Source of the DNA: Blautia hansenii DSM 20583
Lineage (GTDB): Bacteria > Bacillota > Clostridia > Lachnospirales > Lachnospiraceae
DNA: 64,000 bases
Reading direction: 5' to 3'
NCBI RefSeq assembly: GCF_002222595.2
Contig: NZ_CP022413.2
Span: 256,501 to 320,500 of the forward strand
Both the position numbers and the translations under genes were made by a program. This document shows positions 18,523 through 26,163 of this stretch, piece after piece. The notes under the pieces were generated by a model. That model did no database searches. It was not told the origin of the DNA and worked only from the letters and a program-made list of their open reading frames with translations. Each line of letters opens with the position of its first letter. Position 1 is the first letter of the stretch.

Positions 18523-19445
18523 TAAATCCGATCCTTTCTTGGAGGAGTAGGGGGAAGCTTTTGGACAATGGATTCGTTGTAGGCTATCTTTCCATCGCCA
18601 GCATCATAAGGAATTTTGGATACCGTATTTTCAGCATACTGTTTGTACCAGGTAGCTCCGTCTACAGATTGAACAGTTTCATAGGTTCCCTGGGTAGGAG
18701 CCGTATATTGATCGGCATGGTACATAGCAAATTCCCGGCTGTCCCCATTGGAACCGGACTCAACTCCTGTTATCCTGCCGCCGCCAATCTCAACATTGGT
18801 ATAGGAATGATCCGTTTTATCTTCATTTTGAATTCCCATGTAGGATTGAAATGCAGAAACAGCTCCATCACCTTTGATCGAGCCAACTTGACCATAGTTT
18901 CCTTGAGCAATATTGCTGATAACGTTATTGGCAAAATCTCCGCCCTTTTCAAGGGAAGACTGATAGAGTGCATTTCCGATACTTGGTCCTTCGGTATATC
19001 CGGTGGCTGCATTTACCGCAGAACGCTCTGTCTGCCTTCCAACGGCTCCGGCTAATCCTCCGGAAAGGAAAGAACTTTGTACTGCAGCACTTCCGGGAGA
19101 GGAAGAATGGGAACTACTATGGCTTCCACCTCCATGCCCTCGAAAGGAACTTGCAAGACCTCTTCCGGCGATTAAAAGTTCAGCCATCATATTTCCACCA
19201 GTATTTCCAACATTGACCCCCAGACTTGCCATAAAGCTGTCAATCTTTTGAGAAACCTTCAAAAAAGCAATGGCACACAGAAACCAGATAAAGACATTAC
19301 CGGTGACCGTTTCTTTTCCCTGTGCATCCACAGCTTGCTGTACCTCTGCTTCTGTAAGTTCAGCGGCAAAGACCGGCATGGAAGTTACAAGAATCAGACA
19401 AGAAATCAATAGCAGGCTGCAGAGCAGTGTTTTCTTATATTTCAT
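18522..19445 (-). CDS. Membrane protein of the transfer operon with signal peptide
   Basis: The protein has 307 aa from ATG 19445 (GAAGGAGGAG just upstream). A signal peptide covers residues 1-27 (hydrophobic, ending VFAAE), followed by one more hydrophobic segment around residues 45-65. The long C-terminal half is rich in Gly, Ser and Asn, including GHGGGSHSSSHSSSPGS, and is presumably extracytoplasmic or disordered. It occurs between the VirB6/TrbL-like gene and the lytic enzyme. It may be a channel component analogous to TrbJ/VirB5, but the similarity is only positional. Confidence 0.65.
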   Translation of the reverse strand: MKYKKTLLCSLLLISCLILVTSMPVFAAELTEAEVQQAVDAQGKETVTGNVFIWFLCAIAFLKVSQKIDSFMASLGVNVGNTGGNMMAELLIAGRGLASSFRGHGGGSHSSSHSSSPGSAAVQSSFLSGGLAGAVGRQTERSAVNAATGYTEGPSIGNALYQSSLEKGGDFANNVISNIAQGNYGQVGSIKGDGAVSAFQSYMGIQNEDKTDHSYTNVEIGGGRITGVESGSNGDSREFAMYHADQYTAPTQGTYETVQSVDGATWYKQYAENTVSKIPYDAGDGKIAYNESIVQKLPPTPPRKDRI

Positions 19446-19458
19446 AATCTCCTCCTTC

Positions 19459-20169
19459 CTAGAGTGATAAAGGGTTTGCAAGGAATGTTCCGACCATGGA
19501 AGTAAACAGCCGCAAACACCAGGCGTTCATTAAAAGCAAAAAGAACTGTCCGCCGAGCATACGGCACCAGCTCTTAAAAACATTTCCGGTAGCTTGGGAA
19601 GCACCCGTGGAAAACGCAACAGGTGCGGTGTAGACCAGAACTCCAAGTAGTATGTAACGTTCCGCAGCTTCAAAAAGCAGCTTGATGTAATTCCAGGCAA
19701 GGATCAGTACCAGTATGAGGGCAACAATGGCAACAGCACCGTTGGCACATACCCCCAGGATTACTGTGATCACAGAATTGAATTTGGCAAATTCCAGCGG
19801 TGGAAGATCTTCAGTCAGAATCCAGCTATACGGGGTTCCTGCAATATTCAATAGAAGATCCACGATGTCCTTGGCATAGAATGTCAGGAAAAGGAACATA
19901 AAAGTCCGCAGTGATAATTTGATTGGATCTTCAGCGTCAATCCCTGTCCCCATAAAATAATTCTTAAAAAGCTGCCAAACCCAGTTTAAAAGGATGAGTC
20001 CGATAGCCAGTGCCAGAAAAATCTGGTACATTGTTTCCGCTGCTGGAAAATACCGGAGAAAAGTATCCATGGAACATCCCAGTGCACCCAGAACAGAAGT
20101 AGTAATCAAATCCAGAATGTTCATGACCTGTTCGGCAATCCATTCTACAATTCCGTCAAGTATTCCCAT
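19459..20169 (-). CDS. VirB6/TrbL-like polytopic conjugation protein
   Basis: This 236-aa protein has five or six hydrophobic helices. A central stretch (NYIKLLFEAAERYILLGVLV) is typical of the TrbL/VirB6 family in Gram-positive conjugative elements. It would form the inner-membrane part of the DNA channel, together with VirB4 and the pilin-like protein encoded just upstream. It lies 24 bp after the pilin gene and 13 bp before the next gene. Confidence comes from topology and order, which match other clostridial transfer operons. Confidence 0.8.
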   Translation of the reverse strand: MGILDGIVEWIAEQVMNILDLITTSVLGALGCSMDTFLRYFPAAETMYQIFLALAIGLILLNWVWQLFKNYFMGTGIDAEDPIKLSLRTFMFLFLTFYAKDIVDLLLNIAGTPYSWILTEDLPPLEFAKFNSVITVILGVCANGAVAIVALILVLILAWNYIKLLFEAAERYILLGVLVYTAPVAFSTGASQATGNVFKSWCRMLGGQFFLLLMNAWCLRLFTSMVGTFLANPLSL

Positions 20170-20193
20170 GACAGAGCCACCTCCTTATCTGCA

Positions 20194-20574
20194 TTATCCA
20201 TTCCACTGACCGCCGGCAAAGAACGGAGTGATGTAAGCCATGATAAATCCCAGACCATTGAGAATCGCCCATGTAATGATGATTCGTTTGAGCCATGCCC
20301 TGGATTCATCCACGGTTTTTCCGGATTTGGAAAAATTCATCAAAAGCAAAGCAACCGATGCAGTTACAACAGCCGCAATGGTGGAAATCAGGATAATCTG
20401 GTTATATACGTCTTTCATGATTTCTGAAGCTTTGTCCCAGATGGTAGCAGCCATAACTGGTTGTACATTACAGGCAATCAGAGTGAAGACAAGGAAGGCA
20501 GTATAGAGATATTTTCCATAGTTCCGATGATGTTTCATGCCCGGTGGGGCTTCTTTGTGTACATGGTTTTTCAA
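20194..20574 (-). CDS. TrbC/VirB2-like pilin or small channel protein
   Basis: The start is TTG 20574, nine bases after AAGGAGG; the later ATG at 20538 has no ribosome-binding site. The 126-aa protein has a hydrophobic signal-like helix (about residues 24-43, ending VMAA), then two hydrophobic helices separated by a short charged loop (SKSGKTVDESRAWLKR). That is the layout of VirB2/TrbC pilins. It is the first gene of the 20.6-5.8 kb transfer operon, downstream of the promoter at 20802-20830 and two terminator-like hairpins. Confidence 0.75.
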   Translation of the reverse strand: MKNHVHKEAPPGMKHHRNYGKYLYTAFLVFTLIACNVQPVMAATIWDKASEIMKDVYNQIILISTIAAVVTASVALLLMNFSKSGKTVDESRAWLKRIIITWAILNGLGFIMAYITPFFAGGQWNG

Positions 20575-20598
20575 GTAAATGAACCTCCTTCATAAAAA

Positions 20599-20629
20599 GA
20601 GGGCAAAGTGAGATCTTTCACTTTGCCCT
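20599..20629 (-). terminator. Attenuator-like terminator directly before the pilin gene
   Basis: Perfect 12-bp arms at 20600-20611 and 20618-20629 enclose a 6-nt loop. Read on the minus strand the stem is followed by CTTTTTATG and then, within 10 bases, the SD of the pilin gene. This is an intrinsic-terminator shape placed inside the leader, so operon expression should depend on read-through or antitermination. Confidence 0.75.
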
Positions 20630-20724
20630 GGCTTATAGTTTTCCTGCCTCATAAAAGCTTCAGTCCGGTCAATACGGAGGAACGCTTATTCCATATTTAG
20701 TTGTGATACTCCTTTCCATGCACT

Positions 20725-20776
20725 AAAAAACGCAGCTTGCACCAGAGAAGAGGCATTCCCTGGAAAGCTGCGTTTT
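20725..20776 (-). terminator. Leader terminator upstream of the transfer operon
   Basis: Arms 20727-20738 and 20765-20776 form a 12-bp stem, with an inner CCAG/CTGG pairing. On the minus strand it ends with a run of six T. It lies between the minus promoter at 20802-20830 and the pilin gene, the first of two hairpins in tandem. Confidence 0.75.
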
Positions 20777-20801
20777 CGCTACATATAATTTTGACAGTAT
20801 C

Positions 20802-20830
20802 ATTCTAACATGGGTAGATTTCCCTGTAAA
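20802..20830 (-). promoter_or_regulatory. Promoter of the 20.6-5.8 kb transfer operon
   Basis: On the minus strand: -35 TTTACA (20825-20830), 17-bp spacer, -10 TAGAAT (20802-20807). The spacer carries a near-palindrome (GGG/CCC arms). The surrounding block is repeated at 33848-33971, where an equivalent promoter faces the other ICE operon. Confidence 0.75.
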
Positions 20831-20930
20831 TCGCAGAAGTGTGCCAATATGTGTCATCAGTCAGAAATAAACGGGACACGATTATACCAATTAGTCAAAA
20901 AAAAGGGCATTTTATACAATAAATAAAGAC
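20807..20930. repeat. 124-bp divergent regulatory block, copy 1
   Basis: It aligns without gaps to 33848-33971 (constant offset 13,041). The outer 50 bp on the left and the last 45 bp on the right are best conserved; the last block matches at 38 of 45 positions. The left part holds the minus ICE promoter; the right part lies upstream of the cluster B precursor. Confidence 0.85.
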
Positions 20931-20954
20931 AAGAAATTAATTGGATTATATGAT
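20886..20954 (+). promoter_or_regulatory. Cluster B promoter region
   Basis: The conserved block 20886-20930 ends in AAAGAC, 18 bp before a -10-like TATGAT at 20949-20954. Cluster C has the same block ending in AAAGAC, 17 bp before TATAAT. The poor -35 and conserved upstream DNA suggest an activator-dependent promoter. Confidence 0.6.
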
Positions 20955-21003
20955 ATATGCAACATCTTCGAAGAATGTTAAAAATCAGAAAGGAGGATAC
21001 GGT

Positions 21004-21162
21004 ATGAAGGCTATAAATAATGCTGCCAAAAATAAAGAAACTTTAACATGTGCATGCAACAATTGCGATCCAAAAGACGTTTGCTACTTATGTGATGTTA
21101 GAGACCATTGTCAAACATGTGATTCTGAGTGGTGTAGTCCGTTTGTTGGCGATAAAGATTGA
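21004..21162 (+). CDS. Cluster B RiPP precursor, Cys-rich (52 aa, eight Cys)
   Basis: ATG 21004 is preceded by a strong AAAGGAGG SD. The peptide begins MKAINNAAKNKETLT. It then packs Cys at 16, 18, 21, 27, 30, 36, 39 and 44 into thirty residues, with repeated CxxC spacing (CNNC, CYLC, CQTC), and ends in an acidic tail. The short leader plus dense Cys, followed by a hairpin and a radical SAM/SPASM gene, match clostridial Cys-rich peptide/maturase pairs that give thioether-bridged (ranthipeptide or sactipeptide) products. The acidic residues next to Cys could be acceptor sites. The exact family is not certain. Confidence 0.8.
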   Translation: MKAINNAAKNKETLTCACNNCDPKDVCYLCDVRDHCQTCDSEWCSPFVGDKD

Positions 21163-21174
21163 TTTGGTGTAAGA

Positions 21175-21215
21175 AAGAAGAGGTCTTACATTCTTCGGAG
21201 GTAAGACCTCCTCTT
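21175..21215 (+). terminator. Attenuating hairpin between precursor B and its maturase
   Basis: Arms 21175-21189 and 21201-21215 form a 15-bp stem with one G-U pair and an 11-nt loop, followed by an AT-rich run without a full T-tract. As in cluster A, it should give excess precursor mRNA. Confidence 0.75.
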
Positions 21216-21242
21216 TAATAATATTAAAAAGAGGAAAAAAGA

Positions 21243-22634
21243 ATGAGTATAAAAAATATTATTGAGGCATTTCCTTATAAAATTGTAGAAGTAAAAGGGA
21301 AGAAATATGTTTTTGTAGGATATAACTCTGCTATTTTTGAACTGGACGAAGTTGACAAATTTATCTTGGATAATTTACCAGAAAGCCTTGAGAATATTTA
21401 TCAAAAGGCTAGGATAGCGTTTAATAATATTACTATTGAAGCACTAGAAAATAGAATTATAGAGATGTCAAAGAACTTTATAATTAAGAATAATGATGCA
21501 GAAGAAAAAGTTGAAGAAATGAAAAAGACATATTCATGGTCGGGAAATCCAGATACAGTGATACTGATGTTATGCCAAGAATGTAATTTAAGGTGTAAAT
21601 ACTGTTATGCCGGGGATGGAGAATATTCTAATCCAGGAATTATGAAATACGAAATTGGTAAAAAAGCAATTGATTTTATAGCAGAATTCTGTGGGGAGAA
21701 AGAGCAATTTAACATAATTTTTTTTGGTGGAGAACCATTAATGGATTTTCGTAAATTAAAAAAACTTGTTGAATACGCAGAGTACGTAGCAAAAAATAAG
21801 GGTAAAACTGTAGGATTTGCAATTACTACCAATGGAACATTACTTACAGAAGAAATAGAACACTTTTTGATAGAAAAGCGATTTAATATTACTCTGAGTT
21901 TGGATGGAGGTGAAGAGGTTAATGATGCAAACCGCTTTTATGCTAATGGAAAAGGAGCATATAATAGCACCGTTTCAAAAACTGAGAATTTAAGAAAGAA
22001 GATTGCTGTAGGAGTGAGAGGAACAGTTACTCATATTGATATGGATTTGCTACAACGATGGAAAGACTTAAAAGAATTGCACGTGAAAAATATAAATTTT
22101 TCTCCGTCTGTGAATATGATGGATGATCAAGATTATGAAAAAATGATAACAAGTTTTTTTGAATCTATTGATGTGTATTGTCAAGCAATTCGGGAAAAGA
22201 AATACAATGAAATAAAAACCATGGGGTATGTAGGGAAGATATTTGATAAATTGAAGAATGGCGGTGTCAGGCTAAAGAATTGTGGTGCAGGAAATAACAT
22301 GATTGCTGTTGATAAAGATGGAAATCTGTTTCCTTGTCATAGATTATTACCCTATATTCATTATAAAATGGGAGATATTTTTACAGGATTAGATAAAGAA
22401 AAATGTGGTGAACTTGAACAAGAAATGATGATAGCAAATTATCCAAAATGTCAAAAATGCTGGTTACAAAGTTTTTGTTGTGGTGGATGCATACAAGAAA
22501 ATCTTGTGATGGAAGATAATGCAAATCAACCATATTACAATTACTGTAAATATATGGAAGAAGTGACAGAATACGCATTGAAAAAATATTTACAGTTAGT
22601 TGCAGAGGGAATTATAAATGTATCACAAAACTGA
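21243..22634 (+). CDS. Radical SAM/SPASM maturase, cluster B (CcpM-like)
   Basis: The protein is 463 aa. Residues 1-95 look like a peptide-binding domain. The cluster ligands Cys114, Cys118 and Cys121 are in QECNLRCKYCYAGDGEY, followed by FFGGEPLMD. A SPASM region at about residues 345-440 has GNLFPCHRLL and CQKCWLQSFCCGGC. The motif context resembles the maturases of Cys-rich clostridial peptides (CcpM type). It would act on the 52-aa peptide upstream, forming thioether crosslinks. The gene overlaps the S41 gene by 17 bp. The chemistry is inferred from family and precursor composition. Confidence 0.88.
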   Translation: MSIKNIIEAFPYKIVEVKGKKYVFVGYNSAIFELDEVDKFILDNLPESLENIYQKARIAFNNITIEALENRIIEMSKNFIIKNNDAEEKVEEMKKTYSWSGNPDTVILMLCQECNLRCKYCYAGDGEYSNPGIMKYEIGKKAIDFIAEFCGEKEQFNIIFFGGEPLMDFRKLKKLVEYAEYVAKNKGKTVGFAITTNGTLLTEEIEHFLIEKRFNITLSLDGGEEVNDANRFYANGKGAYNSTVSKTENLRKKIAVGVRGTVTHIDMDLLQRWKDLKELHVKNINFSPSVNMMDDQDYEKMITSFFESIDVYCQAIREKKYNEIKTMGYVGKIFDKLKNGGVRLKNCGAGNNMIAVDKDGNLFPCHRLLPYIHYKMGDIFTGLDKEKCGELEQEMMIANYPKCQKCWLQSFCCGGCIQENLVMEDNANQPYYNYCKYMEEVTEYALKKYLQLVAEGIINVSQN

Positions 22635-23631
22635 AGAGTTTTTAAAAGTATTGGATCAATTTGTTGGTAGTTATATTCAGCATTCCCAGAATCCTAAAAG
22701 AGCAATGCATCTAATGAACCGTTTTTTTAAAATTGAGGATATATATTTTCACATGGAACTAAAAAAACAGCAGAACGATATGATGCGGTGTGTTGAAGAG
22801 AGTGCAATAAAATGGAGCATACATAATCATACAACTGTGTATATCAATCAATTACAGTTAGAAGCACAACATTTTCAAAAATCCATAGTGGATTTATTGA
22901 AAAATATGGAAGTTAGCAATGTAAAAGTAGCTGTTTTAGATTTGAGAAATAATTGCGGTGGTAAGTTAGAAAATGCATTGCTTTTTTTAGGAGCATTTGA
23001 TTCCAAACATAATGTCAATATTATTATGGATGATAAATCAAAAGAAAAGATTTTACTAAACACTGTACAAAAACAACAAATAAATTTAGATATATTAAAA
23101 TGGATTATATTGGTTAACAGAAATACTATATCAGCAGCAGAGCTAATTGCGTTAGCACTCAAAGAGGAAAAAAAGGCCTTGCTTATAGGAGAGAAGACAT
23201 ACGGGAAATCAGAAATACAAAAAAATATGGTTATGGAAAATATAATAGTTAAATTTACTGTCGGGAAATTTTTTGTTAAAAATATCGATATATCTAATAG
23301 AGGTATACAGCCGGATATAGAAATTTCAAATGTTGGTTTAGACTTATATAACCAGTATAAAAAAATAAAAAGTGGAATAGCACAATATACAGAATATGTT
23401 ATTTTTGTACAAACTGTATTGAAAAAATTGGGTATGTATGATGGAAAAATTACTGGTATATACGATATAGAAACGATAAATAGAGTAAAAGAATATAGAA
23501 GAATAAAAGAGATTAAAGAAACAGATTTTATTACGGATACTTTGCTAGAGGCATTATATTTTGATTTAGAACAGGTAACAGATCACCAAATGGCAAAAGT
23601 AGAGGAAATCGTTATGGGATGTGAAAAATGA
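22618..23631 (+). CDS. S41 (C-terminal processing-type) protease without signal peptide or PDZ
   Basis: The protein is 337 aa. The catalytic Ser172 is in RNTISAAELIALAL and Lys197 is in GEKTYGKSEIQ, 25 residues apart as in Tsp/CtpA proteases. A peptidoglycan-binding-like helical domain appears near residues 265-325 (LKKLGMYDGKITGIYD). There is no signal peptide, no membrane segment and no obvious PDZ domain, so it should be cytoplasmic. It is embedded between the maturase and exporter genes with overlaps on both sides. The best inference is a leader peptidase for the cluster B peptide before export. An alternative is degradation of misfolded precursor. Confidence 0.8.
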   Translation: MYHKTEEFLKVLDQFVGSYIQHSQNPKRAMHLMNRFFKIEDIYFHMELKKQQNDMMRCVEESAIKWSIHNHTTVYINQLQLEAQHFQKSIVDLLKNMEVSNVKVAVLDLRNNCGGKLENALLFLGAFDSKHNVNIIMDDKSKEKILLNTVQKQQINLDILKWIILVNRNTISAAELIALALKEEKKALLIGEKTYGKSEIQKNMVMENIIVKFTVGKFFVKNIDISNRGIQPDIEISNVGLDLYNQYKKIKSGIAQYTEYVIFVQTVLKKLGMYDGKITGIYDIETINRVKEYRRIKEIKETDFITDTLLEALYFDLEQVTDHQMAKVEEIVMGCEK

Positions 23632-25391
23632 GAGGATTTATATATTTTTTTAAGTTTTCTTGGAGTGCAAATAAGAAATATATTTTTTCTGTAGTGTTAA
23701 AAACCATATTGAATAGTTTGATTGGTTTGTCAATTTTGATATTACCTCAATATCTCATTGATTCAATAATAACAAGAGAATTAAGAAATATTATATTCTG
23801 GACTATTTTGGTTGTTTTGACAAATTTTTTAGGGAATATAATTATGGAATACTTCAATGCTGAAGTATATATACAAAAAAATATTGTATATAATAAGTTT
23901 CAATTATGGTTTGCAGGAAAACAGGCAGATGCCAGATATGAATATATAGAAAGAGATGAGGTAAAAACTTTATACGAGCAAGGATGTAAATATATCTATG
24001 GTTTCCAAGGTAGCCAGGGTTTTGGGGTGGCTTTTGAAACATTTTTTGAGCTCTGGGGATATATTTTTATAGCAGTCAGTGTTGCGATAATGATTGCCTA
24101 TATAAATATATTTTTAGTGATGCTAATAGTAGTTATAGTTTTAATAGTTAGTTGTATAAGAAACAAGGTAAATAAATTGGTGTATCAGACTAATATGGAA
24201 AAAGTTCCATTTGAAAGGAAAGAGAATTATTTTAAACTATTATTTTCTGATTATAGATACGGAAAAGAAATTAGACTGAATAATTTAAAAGAATTTTTTC
24301 TTAGAAAATATGATGAAAATTTGGCACAAACTAATTATTACTATGCTAAAAATATTAGAAGATATAAAGGAATGACATTTATAAATTTGTTATTAAATTG
24401 TATACAAGACATTGCAGTGTATGCAGTATTAATATATCGTGTATTAACTGCGGCCATTACAATAGGAAATTTTACAATGTATTTGAATGCTATTAATAAG
24501 TTATCTTCAAATTTAGTTTTGATAACAAGGTCAATATTAAAGATTAAAGAGTTTTCTCTGTATTATGATTCATTTGAAAAATATTTGAATATTATAGAAG
24601 AGAATAGTGAAAGTATAACGCTTACTAAAAGTGAAAAAAAAGATGAAAAATGTATTGAGTTTCAAAATGTATACTTTAAATATGCAGATAATCAAGAATA
24701 TGTATTAAAAAATATAAATTTGAAATTTGAAATTGGTAAACATATAGCGATTGTTGGTAATAATGGTTCTGGAAAATCGACATTAATAAAATTGCTATTA
24801 AGATTATATAAACCCACGTCGGGAAGAATTCTTTTAAATGGAGAAGACATACAAAATATAAATAAGGAAGAGTATTTAAAAAGACTCGCCGTTGTATTTC
24901 AAGATTATAAGCTATTTCCATTATCTCTTAAAGAAAATATAGTATTCGGAGAAAAATGGGAAAAAGAGGATTTAGACGAGATGTTAAAAAATTGTGAGCT
25001 AGATGAATTCTTAGGCAAATGTGAACAGGGATTGGAAACACCATTATCACGTGAGTTTGATGAAAAAGGAATTGAGCCATCGGGTGGAGAAGGGCAAAAG
25101 ATATGTTTAGTTCGTGCATTGTGTAAAGGTGCAGACATTTTAATACTTGATGAACCTACGGCAGCACTTGATCCGCGTGCAGAATTTGAAATTTTTAAAT
25201 TGTTTAAGGAGGCAATTAAAAATAAGACGGCTATTCTTATTTCTCATAGATTAGGGATGGCGAAATTGTGTGACAAAATTATTGTTCTTTGGAAGGGGGA
25301 AATTGTAGAAGAGGGGACACATGAAACTTTGATGGACCAAAAAAATATCTATTATGAGTTATATATTAAACAGGCACTATGGTATAAATAA
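23628..25391 (+). CDS. ABC exporter (TMD-NBD fusion), cluster B
   Basis: This 587-aa half-transporter has about six membrane helices in residues 1-310, then an ATPase domain with Walker A GNNGSGKSTL (about residue 376), signature PSGGEGQK, Walker B ILILDEPTAALD and AILISHR. It lacks the C39 peptidase found in many bacteriocin exporters, consistent with proteolysis by the neighbouring S41 enzyme. The ATG overlaps the S41 stop by 4 bp. Export of the mature cluster B peptide is the likely role. Confidence 0.87.
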   Translation: MRGFIYFFKFSWSANKKYIFSVVLKTILNSLIGLSILILPQYLIDSIITRELRNIIFWTILVVLTNFLGNIIMEYFNAEVYIQKNIVYNKFQLWFAGKQADARYEYIERDEVKTLYEQGCKYIYGFQGSQGFGVAFETFFELWGYIFIAVSVAIMIAYINIFLVMLIVVIVLIVSCIRNKVNKLVYQTNMEKVPFERKENYFKLLFSDYRYGKEIRLNNLKEFFLRKYDENLAQTNYYYAKNIRRYKGMTFINLLLNCIQDIAVYAVLIYRVLTAAITIGNFTMYLNAINKLSSNLVLITRSILKIKEFSLYYDSFEKYLNIIEENSESITLTKSEKKDEKCIEFQNVYFKYADNQEYVLKNINLKFEIGKHIAIVGNNGSGKSTLIKLLLRLYKPTSGRILLNGEDIQNINKEEYLKRLAVVFQDYKLFPLSLKENIVFGEKWEKEDLDEMLKNCELDEFLGKCEQGLETPLSREFDEKGIEPSGGEGQKICLVRALCKGADILILDEPTAALDPRAEFEIFKLFKEAIKNKTAILISHRLGMAKLCDKIIVLWKGEIVEEGTHETLMDQKNIYYELYIKQALWYK

Positions 25392-25409
25392 AAAGTTAGG
25401 AGCAGGGAT

Positions 25410-26156
25410 ATGAATACAATTTTAGAAGTGAAAAATTTAAAAAAGACATATAATAATTGTGGAAATGAAACAGAAGTTTTACATAATATAAGTTTTAGAG
25501 TGGATGAGGGTGAATTTGTTTGTATTATGGGGGCATCTGGATCAGGAAAAACTACTCTTTTAAATTGCATATCGACAATTGATAGTATTACATCGGGAGA
25601 GGTATATTTGGATAACAAAAATATGAGGAATCTAAAATCAAAAGATTTATCAGCTTTTCGAAGAAAAAAAATAGGATTTATTTTTCAAGATTATAATTTG
25701 ATTGATACGTTGACTATTTTTGAGAATATTGCCTTGGCTTTAAGTATTAATGGAGTGAAAGAAAAAGAAATAAAAGAAAGAGTTATAAGTATATCTAAAA
25801 AATTACAGATTGATAGTGTTTTGCAAAAATATCCGTATGAAATTTCTGGAGGACAAAAACAAAGATGTGCATGTGCTAGAGCAATTGTCAATGAACCTGT
25901 ATTAATATTAGCTGATGAACCAACAGGAGCTTTAGATAGTATATCATCTAAAAAACTTATGGAATTATTAAGTTATATGAATTCTGACTTGAATGAAACT
26001 ATAATAATGGTTACACATGATCCAGTATGTGCTAGTTATGCTAAGCGGGTAATCTTTTTAAAAGATGGAAGTATATATCAAGAATTAAGAGATGACAAAA
26101 AACCTTTACAATATAATGCTATTATTCAAACCATAGAAAGACTGGAAGAAAGGTAG
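25410..26156 (+). CDS. BceA-type ABC ATPase, immunity
   Basis: This 248-aa ATPase has Walker A GASGSGKTTLL (about residue 41), signature ISGGQKQRCACARA, Walker B LILADEPTGALDS and IMVTHD. The sequence is typical of MacB/BceA ATPases that pair with FtsX-like permeases. It is followed 7 bp later by the permease gene and belongs to the cluster B operon. It should confer resistance to the cluster B peptide. No matching two-component system is encoded in cluster B, so it may be constitutive with the operon. Confidence 0.88.
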   Translation: MNTILEVKNLKKTYNNCGNETEVLHNISFRVDEGEFVCIMGASGSGKTTLLNCISTIDSITSGEVYLDNKNMRNLKSKDLSAFRRKKIGFIFQDYNLIDTLTIFENIALALSINGVKEKEIKERVISISKKLQIDSVLQKYPYEISGGQKQRCACARAIVNEPVLILADEPTGALDSISSKKLMELLSYMNSDLNETIIMVTHDPVCASYAKRVIFLKDGSIYQELRDDKKPLQYNAIIQTIERLEER

Positions 26157-26163
26157 AGGAAAA

